The notes beneath the pieces were generated by a model that saw only the letters and a program-made list of their open reading frames with translations, was not told where the DNA came from and did not search any database. 64,000 nucleotides of DNA from Streptomyces sp. HSG2. GTDB taxonomy: Bacteria; Actinomycetota; Actinomycetes; Streptomycetales; Streptomycetaceae. The stretch spans positions 3,348,001 through 3,412,000 of the forward strand of contig NZ_CP066801.1 in NCBI RefSeq assembly GCF_016598575.1, written 5' to 3'. Positions 14,056 through 22,297 of the stretch are shown in pieces (position 1 is the stretch's first letter; every line of letters begins with the position of its first letter). The translations under genes and the position numbers were made by a program.

Positions 14056-14939
14056 GACCACGGGACATCCGTTCTCCTGGACCTTCAAGATCCAAGTGTC
14101 TCGGGTGTCCAGGATCCGGGGTCAAGGCCCCCGGCGCCTGGCTCGGGGCGTGGGCCTGGGAAGACACCGCCCGAGCTCTGCAGGAGCGCGGCCACACGGC
14201 GCTGCCGCTGACCCTGACCGGCCTGGCCGAACACGCCGACCAGGCCGGACCCCGGGCAGACCTGGACACGCACATCGCGGACATCACCGGCTTCATTGAG
14301 CGGAACGGTCTGCGCGACGTCACGCTGGTCGCCCACAGCTACGCGGCTGCCCCGGTAACCGGGGCAGCCGGACGTCTCGGCGACCGCCTGGAGCGCGTGA
14401 TCTACGTGGACAGCGCCCCGTTCGCCGCAGGCATGTGCATGCTCGACCTCATGCCGCCGCAGGCAGCGGACCAGCTGCGCCAGCAGGTCGACGCTTCCGG
14501 CGACGGGTGGCGGCTACCGATGCCGCCCTTTGAGGTCCTGGGCTTGTCCAGCAGCCTCGATGGGCTCGATGAGGGCCAGCGGAACGCTCTGCGCACGCGT
14601 GCCACCCCTCAGCCGTTCGGCACTTTCACCCAGCGTCTCGCCGGCCCGGCCGAGCCCGGTCCCGGTGTGGACCGTGTCCTGATCGCCTGCCGTGACTTCA
14701 CGGGACTGCTGGAAGCCGGGGTGCCGATGCTGGCCTACCTGAACCAGCCGCCGTGGCGGCCCTTCGACCTGCCCACCGGGCACTGGCCGATGCTGTCCGC
14801 GCCCGCCGAACTCGCCCATGTCCTCGACAAGGCCGTCTCCTGACCGCGCTGGCCGAGAGGCACAGCCCGATGCCTGGCCACGAGAGCATCCGCAGGCTGC
14901 GGGGGCTTCCCCCCGAGAAGTGGACACCAGTTCGTGGTG

Positions 14940-15830
14940 TTATGCGGCGAGTGTCATCGTATCCGACTGTCGTTCGTACTCCTGCTCCCGGGCGACGGGG
15001 CTGAGTTGGCCGTTTGCCGAGTGCCGTCGCCGGGTGTTGTAGCGGAAGACCTGCCGGCGGCATGTGGCGGCCCCCGGGAAGCGGCGGGCGCCCTTGAGGA
15101 TCTCCCGCTTCAGCGAGGCGTGGAAGCTCTCGCAGGCGGCGTTGTCCGCGGAGGTCCCGACCGCGCCCATGGACTGGGTGACGCCCAACTGCGCGCACAG
15201 ATCGGCGAATTGGCGGCTGGTGTACTGTGCGCCGTGATCGGTGTGGAAGATCGCTCCGGCGAGGCTGCCGCGGGTGGCGGCGGCCATCGTGAGCGCGTCG
15301 GCGACGAGATCGGTGCGCATGTGGTCGGCGATCGACCAGCCGGCCACCCGGCGGCTGAAGCAGTCCAGCACGGTCGCCAGATAGAGGAACTCCCCGTCGC
15401 CGACGGGCAGATATGTGATGTCGCCCATGTACTTGGTGTTCGGGGCGGCGGCGGAGAAGTCGCGGCGGAACAGGTCCGGCACGGGGGTGGCGGACGGCTC
15501 GGGTACCGTGGTGCGGACCTTCTTGCGCAGGTGCGTGCCGACGATACCGAAGGCGCGCATCACCCGGGCCACTCTCTTCTCGTTGACCGGCGCCTGGCCG
15601 GCCTCCCGGAGCTCGGCGGTGATGCGCGGGGCCCCGTAAGCTCCGTCGAACTCGGTGTGTATGGCCTTGATCCTGGCGGCGAGGGCGACGTCGGCCTGCT
15701 CGCGGGCTGTGCGGGCCGGGGCGGCGGCGCGCCACTTGTAGTAGCTGGAGCGCTGCACGTCCATGACCTGGCACAGCCGCTTGACGGGGAAGTCCTCCCG
15801 GTGGGCGGAGATGAACGCGAAGCGGCTCAC
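14940..15830 (-). CDS. IS3 transposase OrfB (second element)
   Basis: A 296-residue DDE transposase subunit with the acidic residues in GDITYLP, HTDHGAQY and ACESFHASLK, beginning with GTG at 15830. Near the C-terminus the segment CRRQVFRYNTRRRH looks shorter than usual for the family (normally a few more residues between the two parts), so a small in-frame deletion is possible. With orfA frameshifted it may be produced alone, which is usually not enough for transposition. Confidence 0.88.
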   Translation of the reverse strand: MSRFAFISAHREDFPVKRLCQVMDVQRSSYYKWRAAAPARTAREQADVALAARIKAIHTEFDGAYGAPRITAELREAGQAPVNEKRVARVMRAFGIVGTHLRKKVRTTVPEPSATPVPDLFRRDFSAAAPNTKYMGDITYLPVGDGEFLYLATVLDCFSRRVAGWSIADHMRTDLVADALTMAAATRGSLAGAIFHTDHGAQYTSRQFADLCAQLGVTQSMGAVGTSADNAACESFHASLKREILKGARRFPGAATCRRQVFRYNTRRRHSANGQLSPVAREQEYERQSDTMTLAA

Positions 15831-16179
15831 CAGTTCATCTCCGAGGCGAAAAACTTCGTCGCCTTGCGCAGGATGTCGCGTTCCTGGGCGAGTTTCTGGT
15901 TGTCCTTGCGGACCGTCTTCAGCTCGGCCTCCAGGGCTGCGATGCGTTCGCGCAGCTCGTCGGGGCCGGCTGGGCCGTCCGGGGTGGGGTGCTGGTCACG
16001 TTCTTCCTGGTGGTGCCGGTGGTTTCGGTGCGGGCGCGGTGGGCGCTCACCCAGTTCCGCAGGGTCTCGCGACTGACGCCGAGATCGTCACCGATCTGGG
16101 CGTAGGTGTGGCTCGGGTCCGAGAGGTACAGGGTGACGGCGTCGGCCTTGAACTCGGGCGAGTAGACCCTCATCACCAT
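15827..16179 (-). pseudogene. IS3 orfA with one-base frameshift
   Basis: The N-terminal half (MVMRVYSPEFKADAV ... LRNWVSAHRARTETTGTTRK) is normal, then the frame leaves homology and stops at 15919. In the next frame the expected C-terminal half resumes directly (RDQHPTPDGPAGPDEL ... LRKATKFFASEMNW, ending at 15827). The change lies at about 16000-16004, where AAGAACGTGAC would be expected to read AAGGAACGTGAC. One missing G explains it. The element is therefore probably inactive on its own. Confidence 0.8.
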
Positions 16180-16245
16180 AAATGACTCCTTCTGGCCGGT
16201 CCCCTGCGGGGCCGGATCGAAGGTGTCCACCTACAGGGGGGGAAG

Positions 16246-16262
16246 CGCCGTCCTTCAGGACC
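16246..16262. repeat. TTCA hairpin at right edge of island
   Basis: GTCC-TTCA-GGAC (16250-16261) resembles the core of the IS200/IS605-type end at 5638-5657. It lies 14 bp before the stop codon of the aldehyde dehydrogenase gene, so it marks the junction to core DNA. Whether it is the other end of the element at 5637 is unproven. Confidence 0.45.
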
Positions 16263-16275
16263 GGGAGGAGGTCAA

Positions 16276-17166
16276 TCAGTAGGAGGAACCGGAGGCGCCC
16301 AGCGAGCCGGTGGGGTGCCAGACCGTCTTGGTCTCCAGGAAGGCCGTCATCCGCTCCGTGCCGGGCGTCCGCGACCAGTCCTCGGTCGATCGGGGGCGCA
16401 GCACCCGCTTGAGGTTGTCGGCCGCGGAGACCTCCAGGTCCCTGGCGAGTTCCGCGTCGGCTCCCGTGAGGTCGATGGCGTTGACGTCCTGATGGGCGGC
16501 GAGCGGCGCGGCGAGTTCCGCCGCGCGCCCGGAGAGGACGTTGACCACGCCACCGGGGAGGTCCGAGGTCGCCAGGACCTCGCCGAGGGAGAGGGCCGGG
16601 AGCGGAGCGCGCTCGCTCGCCACCACGACGGCGGTGTTGCCGGTGGCGATCACCGGGGCGACGACCGAGACGAGTCCCAGGAGGGACGACTCCCGGGGGG
16701 CCACCACCGCGACCACGCCGGTCGGTTCGGGGGAGGAGAGGTTGAGGAAGGGGCCGGCGACCGGGTTGGAGCCGCCCCTCACCTGGGCGATCTTGTCGGT
16801 CCACCCCGCGTACCAGATCCAGCGGTCGATGGCCGCGTCGACCTCGGCGGAGGCCTCGGAGTCGGCGAGTCCCTCGGCCTTGGCGACCTCGCGGACGTAC
16901 TGCTCGCGGCGGCCCTCCAGCATCTCCGCGACGCGGTACAGCACCTGGCCGCGGTTGTAGGCGCTCGCGCCGGACCAGCCGCCGAACGCCCTCCGCGCGG
17001 CGACGACCGCGTCGCGGGCGTCCTTGCGCGAGGCGAGTGGCGCGTTGGCCAGCCAGTGGTCCTCGGAGTCCGTCACCTCGTACACTCGGCCGCTCTCCGA
17101 ACGCGGGAACTTCCCGCCGACGTACAGCTTGTAGGTCTTCAGGACACTCAGTCGCGGGTCAGACAT
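16276..17166 (-). CDS. aldehyde dehydrogenase-like protein without catalytic half
   Basis: A 296-residue ALDH-family protein that covers only the N-terminal, coenzyme-binding part (YKLYVGGKFPRSESGRVYEV ... PVIATGNTAVVVASERAPLPALSLGEVL). The segment that should carry the active-site Cys (GQxC) is missing, and the C-terminus (ETKTVWHPTGSLGASGSSY) is like that of full-length ALDHs. It overlaps the complete ALDH gene by 8 bp and is therefore made with it. It may be a non-catalytic partner; two-domain ALDH16 enzymes likewise combine an active and a defective ALDH domain. The short length is not caused by the island, since the C-terminus is intact. Confidence 0.8.
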   Translation of the reverse strand: MSDPRLSVLKTYKLYVGGKFPRSESGRVYEVTDSEDHWLANAPLASRKDARDAVVAARRAFGGWSGASAYNRGQVLYRVAEMLEGRREQYVREVAKAEGLADSEASAEVDAAIDRWIWYAGWTDKIAQVRGGSNPVAGPFLNLSSPEPTGVVAVVAPRESSLLGLVSVVAPVIATGNTAVVVASERAPLPALSLGEVLATSDLPGGVVNVLSGRAAELAAPLAAHQDVNAIDLTGADAELARDLEVSAADNLKRVLRPRSTEDWSRTPGTERMTAFLETKTVWHPTGSLGASGSSY

Positions 17167-18610
17167 CGAGGTATGCCTCCAGGCCGTGCCGGCCGCCCTC
17201 GCGGCCGAAGCCCGACTCCTTGTAGCCGCCGAACGGCGAGGTCGGATCGAACTTGTTGAACGTGTTGGACCAGACGACGCCCGCGCGAAGCTTGTTCGCG
17301 ACCGCGAGGACGCGCGACCCCTTCTCGGTCCAGATGCCCGCCGAAAGCCCGTACGGGGTGTTGTTGGCCTTGGCGACCGCCTCGTCCGGGGTACGGAAGG
17401 TGAGGACCGACAGCACCGGGCCGAAGATCTCCTCGCGGGCGACGGTGTGCGCCTGCGTCACGCCGGTGAAGAGCGTGGGCGGGAACCAGAAGCCGCGCGC
17501 GGGCAGCTCGCACTCCGGCGACCAGCGCTCGGCGCCCTCGGCCTCGCCCCGCTCGGCGAGCGCGGTGATCCGGGCCAGCTGCTCGGCGGAGTTGATCGCG
17601 CCGATGTCGGTGTTCTTGTCCATCGGATCGCCCAGGCGCAGCGCCGACAGCCGGCGCTTGAGGCGGTCCAGCAACTCGTCTCGGATCGACTCCTGTACCA
17701 GCAGACGGCTGCCGGCGCAGCAGACCTGGCCCTGGTTGAAGAAGATGCCGTCCACGATCCCCTCGACGGCCTGGTCGATCGGCGCGTCGTCGAAGACGAT
17801 GTTGGCGCCCTTGCCGCCGAGTTCCAGGGTGAGCTTCTTCCCGGTGCCCGCCACCGTGCGGGCGATCTCCTTGCCCACGGCCGTGGAACCGGTGAACGCG
17901 ACCTTGTCGACGCCCGGGTGGGCCACCAGCGCGGCGCCGGTGGCGCCGTGGCCGGTCACGATGTTGACGACGCCTCGGGGAAGGCCGGCCCGGCGGCAGA
18001 CGTCCGCGAAGAACAGGGCGGACAGCGGGGTGGTCTCGGCCGGTTTGAGGACCACCGTGTTGCCGGTGGCCAACGCGGGGGCGACCTTCCAGGCGAGCAT
18101 CAGGAGCGGGAAGTTCCAGGGGATGACCTGACCCGCGACGCCCAGCGGCCTCGGGTGCGGGCCGAACCCGGCGTGCTCCAGCTTGTCCGCCCACCCGGCG
18201 TGGTAGAAGAAGTGCGCGGCGACCAGGGGCAGGTCCGCGTCCCGCGTCTCGCGGATGGGCTTGCCGTTGTCCAACGTCTCCAGGACGGCGAACTCGCGGG
18301 CGCGCTCCTGGATGATCCGCGCGATCCGGAACAGGTACTTGGCGCGCTCGGCGCCTGGCAGCGCCGACCAGGTCCCGAAGGCCGCCCTGGCGGCCCGGAC
18401 GGCCTGGTCCACGTCCTCCTCGGTCCCGTCGGCGACCTCGGAGAGCACCTCCCCGGTGGACGGGTCCACCGTCGCGAACGTCCGTCCGCCGGTCGACTCG
18501 CGGAACTCGCCGTCGACGAAGAGGCCGTAGGAGGGGGCGATGTCGACGACGGAGCGGGACTCCGGTGCCGGCGCGTAGGCGAAGGCGTTCGTCTGCTTGT
18601 CCGTGGTCAT
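17159..18610 (-). CDS. NAD(P)-dependent aldehyde dehydrogenase
   Basis: A 483-residue full-length ALDH with NAD-binding segments (VIPWNFPLLMLAWKVAPAL, FTGSTAVGKEI), the general base Glu in LELGGKGANIV and the nucleophile Cys in FFNQGQVCCAGSR. It oxidises an aldehyde to the acid. Directly downstream of deoC (6 bp between the genes), it most likely removes the acetaldehyde that deoxyribose-5-phosphate aldolase releases. It overlaps the truncated ALDH gene by 8 bp. The operon should be controlled from the deoC promoter with the CTACGCGCGTAG site. Confidence 0.9.
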   Translation of the reverse strand: MTTDKQTNAFAYAPAPESRSVVDIAPSYGLFVDGEFRESTGGRTFATVDPSTGEVLSEVADGTEEDVDQAVRAARAAFGTWSALPGAERAKYLFRIARIIQERAREFAVLETLDNGKPIRETRDADLPLVAAHFFYHAGWADKLEHAGFGPHPRPLGVAGQVIPWNFPLLMLAWKVAPALATGNTVVLKPAETTPLSALFFADVCRRAGLPRGVVNIVTGHGATGAALVAHPGVDKVAFTGSTAVGKEIARTVAGTGKKLTLELGGKGANIVFDDAPIDQAVEGIVDGIFFNQGQVCCAGSRLLVQESIRDELLDRLKRRLSALRLGDPMDKNTDIGAINSAEQLARITALAERGEAEGAERWSPECELPARGFWFPPTLFTGVTQAHTVAREEIFGPVLSVLTFRTPDEAVAKANNTPYGLSAGIWTEKGSRVLAVANKLRAGVVWSNTFNKFDPTSPFGGYKESGFGREGGRHGLEAYLDV

Positions 18611-18616
18611 GGGGTC

Positions 18617-19606
18617 TCAGTCCACCGTCACGTAGTCGGGGCCGGAGTACCGGCCGGTGGCCAGCTTCTGGCGCTGCATCAGCAGGTCGTTCAGGAGCGA
18701 GGAGGCGCCGAAGCGGAACCAGTGGTTGTCCAGCCAGTCCGCGCCCGCGGTCTCGTTGACCAGGACCAGGAACTTGATCGCGTCCTTGGCGGTGCGGATG
18801 CCGCCGGCGGGCTTGACCCCGACCTGGATCCCGGTCGCCTTCCGGAAGTCCCGGACGGCCTCCAGCATCAGCAGGGTGTTGGCCGGGGTGGCGTTCACCG
18901 CGACCTTGCCCGTGGACGTCTTGACGAAGTCCGCGCCCGCGATCATGGCGAGCCAGCCGGCACGACGGATGTTGTCGTAGGTCGACAGCTCGCCGGTCTC
19001 GAAGATGACCTTCAGGCGGGCGTCCGGTCCGCAGACCTCCCGGACCGCGACGATCTCCTCGTACACCTTCAGATAGTGCCCCGAGAGGAAGGCTCCGCGG
19101 TCGATGACCATGTCGATCTCGTCGGCGCCGGCGGCCACGGCCTCCCGGACGTCGGCGAGCTTGATCGTCAGGGGGGCGCGGCCCGCGGGGAAGGCGGTGG
19201 CGACGGAGGCGACCTTGACGGTGGACCCCGCCACCGCCTCCCGGGCCGCCGCCACCATGTCGGGGTACACGCAGACCGCCGCCGCGCCGGGCGCGGAACG
19301 ATCGGTCGGGTCCGGGTGGACCGCCTTGGCGCCGAGCGCCCGGACCTTGTCCGGCGTGTCCGCTCCCTCCAGCGTGGTCAGGTCGACCATGGAGATGGCC
19401 AGGTCGAGGGCGAAGGCCTTGGCGTTCGCCTTGATGGAACGGGTACCGAGGGAGGCGGCGCGAGCCTCCAGGCCGACCGCGTCGACACCGGGCAGCCCGT
19501 GCAGGAAGCGGCGCAGCGTGCTGTCCGACGCTGCGACGCCCGGAAATCCTCGCGCGGGCGCGTCGGCGGTACCGGGTGCGTCTGGTGCAGGGGTGGGCAT
19601 GGTCAC
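18617..19606 (-). CDS. deoC: deoxyribose-phosphate aldolase
   Basis: A 329-residue class I aldolase (TIM barrel) that splits 2-deoxyribose-5-phosphate into acetaldehyde and glyceraldehyde-3-phosphate. The Schiff-base lysine lies in ADFVKTSTGK, with ADEIDMVIDRGAFLSG and VKPAGGIRT forming other parts of the active site. It is longer than enterobacterial DeoC because of an N-terminal extension (about 60 residues). The GTG at 19606 lies 6 nt after a good -10 (TATGCT, 19618-19613), so the mRNA is probably leaderless; an ATG at 19600 is the alternative. It heads an operon with the two ALDH genes. Confidence 0.93.
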   Translation of the reverse strand: MTMPTPAPDAPGTADAPARGFPGVAASDSTLRRFLHGLPGVDAVGLEARAASLGTRSIKANAKAFALDLAISMVDLTTLEGADTPDKVRALGAKAVHPDPTDRSAPGAAAVCVYPDMVAAAREAVAGSTVKVASVATAFPAGRAPLTIKLADVREAVAAGADEIDMVIDRGAFLSGHYLKVYEEIVAVREVCGPDARLKVIFETGELSTYDNIRRAGWLAMIAGADFVKTSTGKVAVNATPANTLLMLEAVRDFRKATGIQVGVKPAGGIRTAKDAIKFLVLVNETAGADWLDNHWFRFGASSLLNDLLMQRQKLATGRYSGPDYVTVD

Positions 19607-19619
19607 CCATCGAGCATAT

Positions 19620-19631
19620 CTACGCGCGTAG
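19620..19631. promoter_or_regulatory. palindromic operator in deoC promoter
   Basis: CTACGCGCGTAG is a perfect 12-bp palindrome in the -35/-10 spacer of the deoC promoter (just upstream of TATGCT). The identical 12-mer occurs upstream of the purine nucleoside phosphorylase gene at 23148-23159 and nowhere else that I noticed in the window. It is a likely repressor site for nucleoside catabolism. Confidence 0.7.
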
Positions 19632-19710
19632 CATCTGTACACCCCGCCACGTGGACGGCTGGGGGCACCCCTGGCGGACCCACCCGGGCGCGTCGGGCAG
19701 AATCGGCGCC

Positions 19711-20415
19711 ATGACCACCCCGGAGCACCAGCCGCCCTCGCCGTCACCCTCTCGCCCGGGGGTCAGGGACCGGATCTACCGCTCGCCCGCCGCCATCCTC
19801 GGCGGGGTCCTGATGCTGATCCTTGCTCTGTGGCTGGGCGTGGACGCGATGGTCGACGGGGCGGGGCGCACCCCGTGGCTGGCGGTCGCGGTGCTGCTGT
19901 TGGTGGTTCCCCCGGTGACCGCCTACACCCTGCGTCCGGCGGTCTTCGCCGGGGAGGACCGGCTCCGGGTGCGCAATCCGCTGCGGGTGATCGAGCTGCC
20001 GTGGGGGCGGGTCGAGATGTTGCGCGCCGGATACTCCAACGAGGTGACGACCACCTCCGGGACCACCTACCAGCTGTGGGCCATCCCGGTGTCCTTGCGC
20101 GCCCGCAAGCGCGCCGCCCGTCAGGAGGCGCGCCGCGCCGCGGACGGCCCGGGGGCGTCCGGGCGTCGACGCCGCGGGTCCGACGGGCCGGAGGGGATCG
20201 CGGCCGGCGCCGTGGCCGGACTCGGGGCCCCGGAGCCCGCGCCGTTCCGGGCGCCGAGCGACAAGATCATGGACGAGCTCCGGGAGATCCACCGGGCGCG
20301 CGGACGGGCGGCCGGCGCGCAGGGCACGGTGGCGGTCCGCTGGGCCTACGAGATCATCGTGCCGATGGCCGCGGGCGCGGTGTTGCTGCCGGTGGTCCTG
20401 CTGGCGCTGGACTGA
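19711..20415 (+). CDS. PH domain-containing membrane protein
   Basis: A 234-residue protein with two N-terminal membrane helices (about 28-46 and 56-74), a bacterial PH-like domain (about 75-130: RPAVFAGEDRLRVRNPLRVIELPWGRVEML), a variable Arg/Gly-rich region and a final hydrophobic segment (YEIIVPMAAGAVLLPVVLLAL). Such proteins are conserved beside deoC in Streptomyces; the function is not known. It is divergent from deoC with about 100 bp between the starts. Confidence 0.8.
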   Translation: MTTPEHQPPSPSPSRPGVRDRIYRSPAAILGGVLMLILALWLGVDAMVDGAGRTPWLAVAVLLLVVPPVTAYTLRPAVFAGEDRLRVRNPLRVIELPWGRVEMLRAGYSNEVTTTSGTTYQLWAIPVSLRARKRAARQEARRAADGPGASGRRRRGSDGPEGIAAGAVAGLGAPEPAPFRAPSDKIMDELREIHRARGRAAGAQGTVAVRWAYEIIVPMAAGAVLLPVVLLALD

Positions 20416-20566
20416 GCGGGCCGCGGCGCCCCTCGCCGGGAGGACCGCCGTCGTGCGGTGGCCGCCGGACACGCCGCGCGGTCGACCGCCGCGCCGTCGG
20501 CGTCGGCGGACCGCGTGGCGTCGAGTCGGGCGGGGCGCGTGCCCCCGCCGAAGGGGCCGGGGCGGC

Positions 20567-22204
20567 TCAGATCCCCGCGGCGCTCGCGAGGTCGCGCTTG
20601 AGCGCCTCCAGGACGTCGGCCGCCCGCGCCCGCGCGTCGGCGAGTTCGCCGCGGGTCGCGACCGGGACGACGACTTCCAGGTAGCACTTCAGCTTGGGTT
20701 CGGTGCCGCTGGGGCGGACGATCACCCGGGCGCCGTCCAGGGTGTAGCGCAGGCCGTCGGTGGGTGGCAGCCCGCCCGTGCCTCGGGCGAGATCCTCCGC
20801 CTCGGTGATCGGCAGGCCCGCGAGGCGGGTGGGGGGTTCCTCGCGCAGTCGGCGCATGGCGTCGGCGATCACCGAGAGGTCCCGCACGCGTACCGAGAGC
20901 TGGTCGGTGGCGTGCACGCCGTGCGTGACGGCCAGGTCGTCCAGGAGATCGAGCAGGGTGCGGCCGTCGCGCTTGAGCACCGAGGCCAGTTCCGTGACGA
21001 GAAGCGCCGCGGTGATCCCGTCCTTGTCGCGGACTCCGTCCGGGTCGACGCAGTAGCCGAGCGCTTCCTCGTAGCCGTAGCGCAGGCCGTCGGCGCGGGC
21101 GATCCACTTGAACCCGGTGAGGGTCTCCACGTGCGGGAGCCCCGCCTCGCGGGCGATGGAGCCCAGGAGGGAGGAGGAGACGATCGACTCGGCGAAGGTG
21201 CCCCGGGCGCCTCGGGCCACCAGGTGGGCGGCGAGGAGGGAGCCGACCTCGTCGCCGCGGAGCGTCCGCCACTCGCCGCCGTCCTGGACCGCGACGGCGC
21301 AGCGGTCGGCGTCCGGGTCGTTGGCGATGATCAGGTCCGGCGCGGGCGTGAGGGCGCGGGCGGTGGCGAAGGCCAGGTCCATGGCGCCCGGTTCCTCCGG
21401 GTTGGGGAAGGCGACCGTGGGGAAGTCCGGGTCCGGTTCGGCCTGCTCGGCGACGACCCTCGGGGGCGGGAAGCCCGCGCGCGCGAAGGCCGAGAGCAGC
21501 GTGTCCTTGCCGACCCCGTGCATCGGCGTGTAGACGGTCCGGGCGGTGCGGGGGGAGTTCGGCGCCAGGACGGCGTCGGTCCGCGCCAGGTACGCGTGGA
21601 GGACGTCGTCGTCCAGGACGTCCCAGCCGGTGTCGGGCCGGGGAACGAAGTCGAGCGCCGGGACGGCGTCGATCTCGGCGGCGATGTCGCTGTCGGCGGG
21701 CGGCACGATCTGCGAGCCGTCCCCGAGGTACACCTTGTAGCCGTTGTCCCGGGGCGGGTTGTGGCTCGCGGTGACCTCCACCCCGGCCACGGCCCCGAGG
21801 TGGCGGACGGCGAAGGCGAGGACGGGGGTGGGCAGCGGTCGGGGGAGGAGCGCCGCGCGCAGGCCGGCGCCGGTCACGACGGCGGCGGTGTCACGCGCGA
21901 AGTCGGCGGACTTGTGCCGGGCGTCGTAGCCGATGACCACGAGGCCGTCGCCGTGTCCCCGCTTCCGGAGGTACGCGGCGAGGCCGGCGGCGGCGCGGAT
22001 CACGACGGACCGGTTCATGCGGGTCGGGCCCGCGCCCAGCTCGCCCCGCAGTCCTGCGGTGCCGAACCGCAGGGTGCCGGCGAAGCGGTCGGCGAGTTCG
22101 GTGTGGTCCTCGTCGGCGATCAGCCGGGCGAGTTCCTCGCGGGTCTCCGGGTCGGGGTCCTCCGCCAGCCATGCGCGGGCCCGGGCGATGAGGTCGGCGT
22201 GCAC
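20567..22204 (-). CDS. phosphosugar mutase (phosphopentomutase/phosphoglucomutase, PGM2-like)
   Basis: A 545-residue alpha-D-phosphohexomutase-family enzyme. The phosphoserine loop is TASHNPPRDNGYKVY, the metal-binding loop DPDADRC, the sugar-binding loop near EEALGYC and the phosphate-binding loop RPSGTEPKLKCYLE, all intact. Genome neighbours argue for the PGM2-like role of turning (deoxy)ribose-1-phosphate, made by the phosphorylase upstream, into the 5-phosphate for deoC and the pentose phosphate pathway. It is 93 nt downstream of the phosphorylase gene and in the same direction. It is often annotated as phosphomannomutase, and hexose phosphates may also be substrates. Confidence 0.88.
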   Translation of the reverse strand: MHADLIARARAWLAEDPDPETREELARLIADEDHTELADRFAGTLRFGTAGLRGELGAGPTRMNRSVVIRAAAGLAAYLRKRGHGDGLVVIGYDARHKSADFARDTAAVVTGAGLRAALLPRPLPTPVLAFAVRHLGAVAGVEVTASHNPPRDNGYKVYLGDGSQIVPPADSDIAAEIDAVPALDFVPRPDTGWDVLDDDVLHAYLARTDAVLAPNSPRTARTVYTPMHGVGKDTLLSAFARAGFPPPRVVAEQAEPDPDFPTVAFPNPEEPGAMDLAFATARALTPAPDLIIANDPDADRCAVAVQDGGEWRTLRGDEVGSLLAAHLVARGARGTFAESIVSSSLLGSIAREAGLPHVETLTGFKWIARADGLRYGYEEALGYCVDPDGVRDKDGITAALLVTELASVLKRDGRTLLDLLDDLAVTHGVHATDQLSVRVRDLSVIADAMRRLREEPPTRLAGLPITEAEDLARGTGGLPPTDGLRYTLDGARVIVRPSGTEPKLKCYLEVVVPVATRGELADARARAADVLEALKRDLASAAGI

Positions 22205-22297
22205 GTCGTTCAGCCTCTCGTTGGTCGGTCGACGGGGTCGGTGGGGGCCCGCCCTCCGGTGGGCCCGGCCGGACGTGGGGCGGCGGGGCGCCGGCCG

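Larger units (their letters stand above)
12836..14125 (-). mobile_element. IS3-family insertion sequence, 1290 bp, apparently complete
   Basis: The 21-bp terminal inverted repeats at 12836-12856 and 14105-14125 (TTGACCCCGRATCCTGGACAC read inward) differ at one position. The element is flanked by a 4-bp target repeat GGCC (12832-12835 and 14126-14129). It holds orfA and orfB in the usual overlapping arrangement, both intact, and lies inside the hydrolase gene in the opposite direction. Confidence 0.9.
12806..14843 (+). pseudogene. alpha/beta hydrolase gene interrupted by IS3 element
   Basis: The first ten codons (MATFVLVPGA, 12806-12835) and the rest (PGAWLGAWAWEDTARAL onward, 14130-14843) are separated by an IS3 element. 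Removing the IS and one copy of the GGCC target repeat restores one frame of about 247 residues. The restored protein has an oxyanion-loop segment near the N-terminus, the nucleophile elbow AHSYA with Ser and a late GHWPML with the likely catalytic His; it resembles small esterase/hydrolase proteins of the MATFVLVPGA type. GGGAG before the ATG is a good ribosome site. The gene is now inactive unless the IS leaves precisely. Normal control would come from the divergent WYL regulator. Confidence 0.85.
14905..16245 (-). mobile_element. second IS3-family element, orfA frameshifted
   Basis: Imperfect 24-bp inverted repeats bound it (14905-14928 and 16222-16245; 20 of 24 match, sharing GCTTCCCCCC and TGGACACC). 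It is only distantly like the first IS3 element. I see no clear target repeat, which suggests flanking rearrangement or a wrongly placed end. It fills the space between the hydrolase and the aldehyde dehydrogenase gene. Confidence 0.75.

Noticed and set aside
14905..14914. Target site duplication for the second IS3 element
   Set aside because: The bases outside the inverted repeats do not match each other; no duplication can be claimed.
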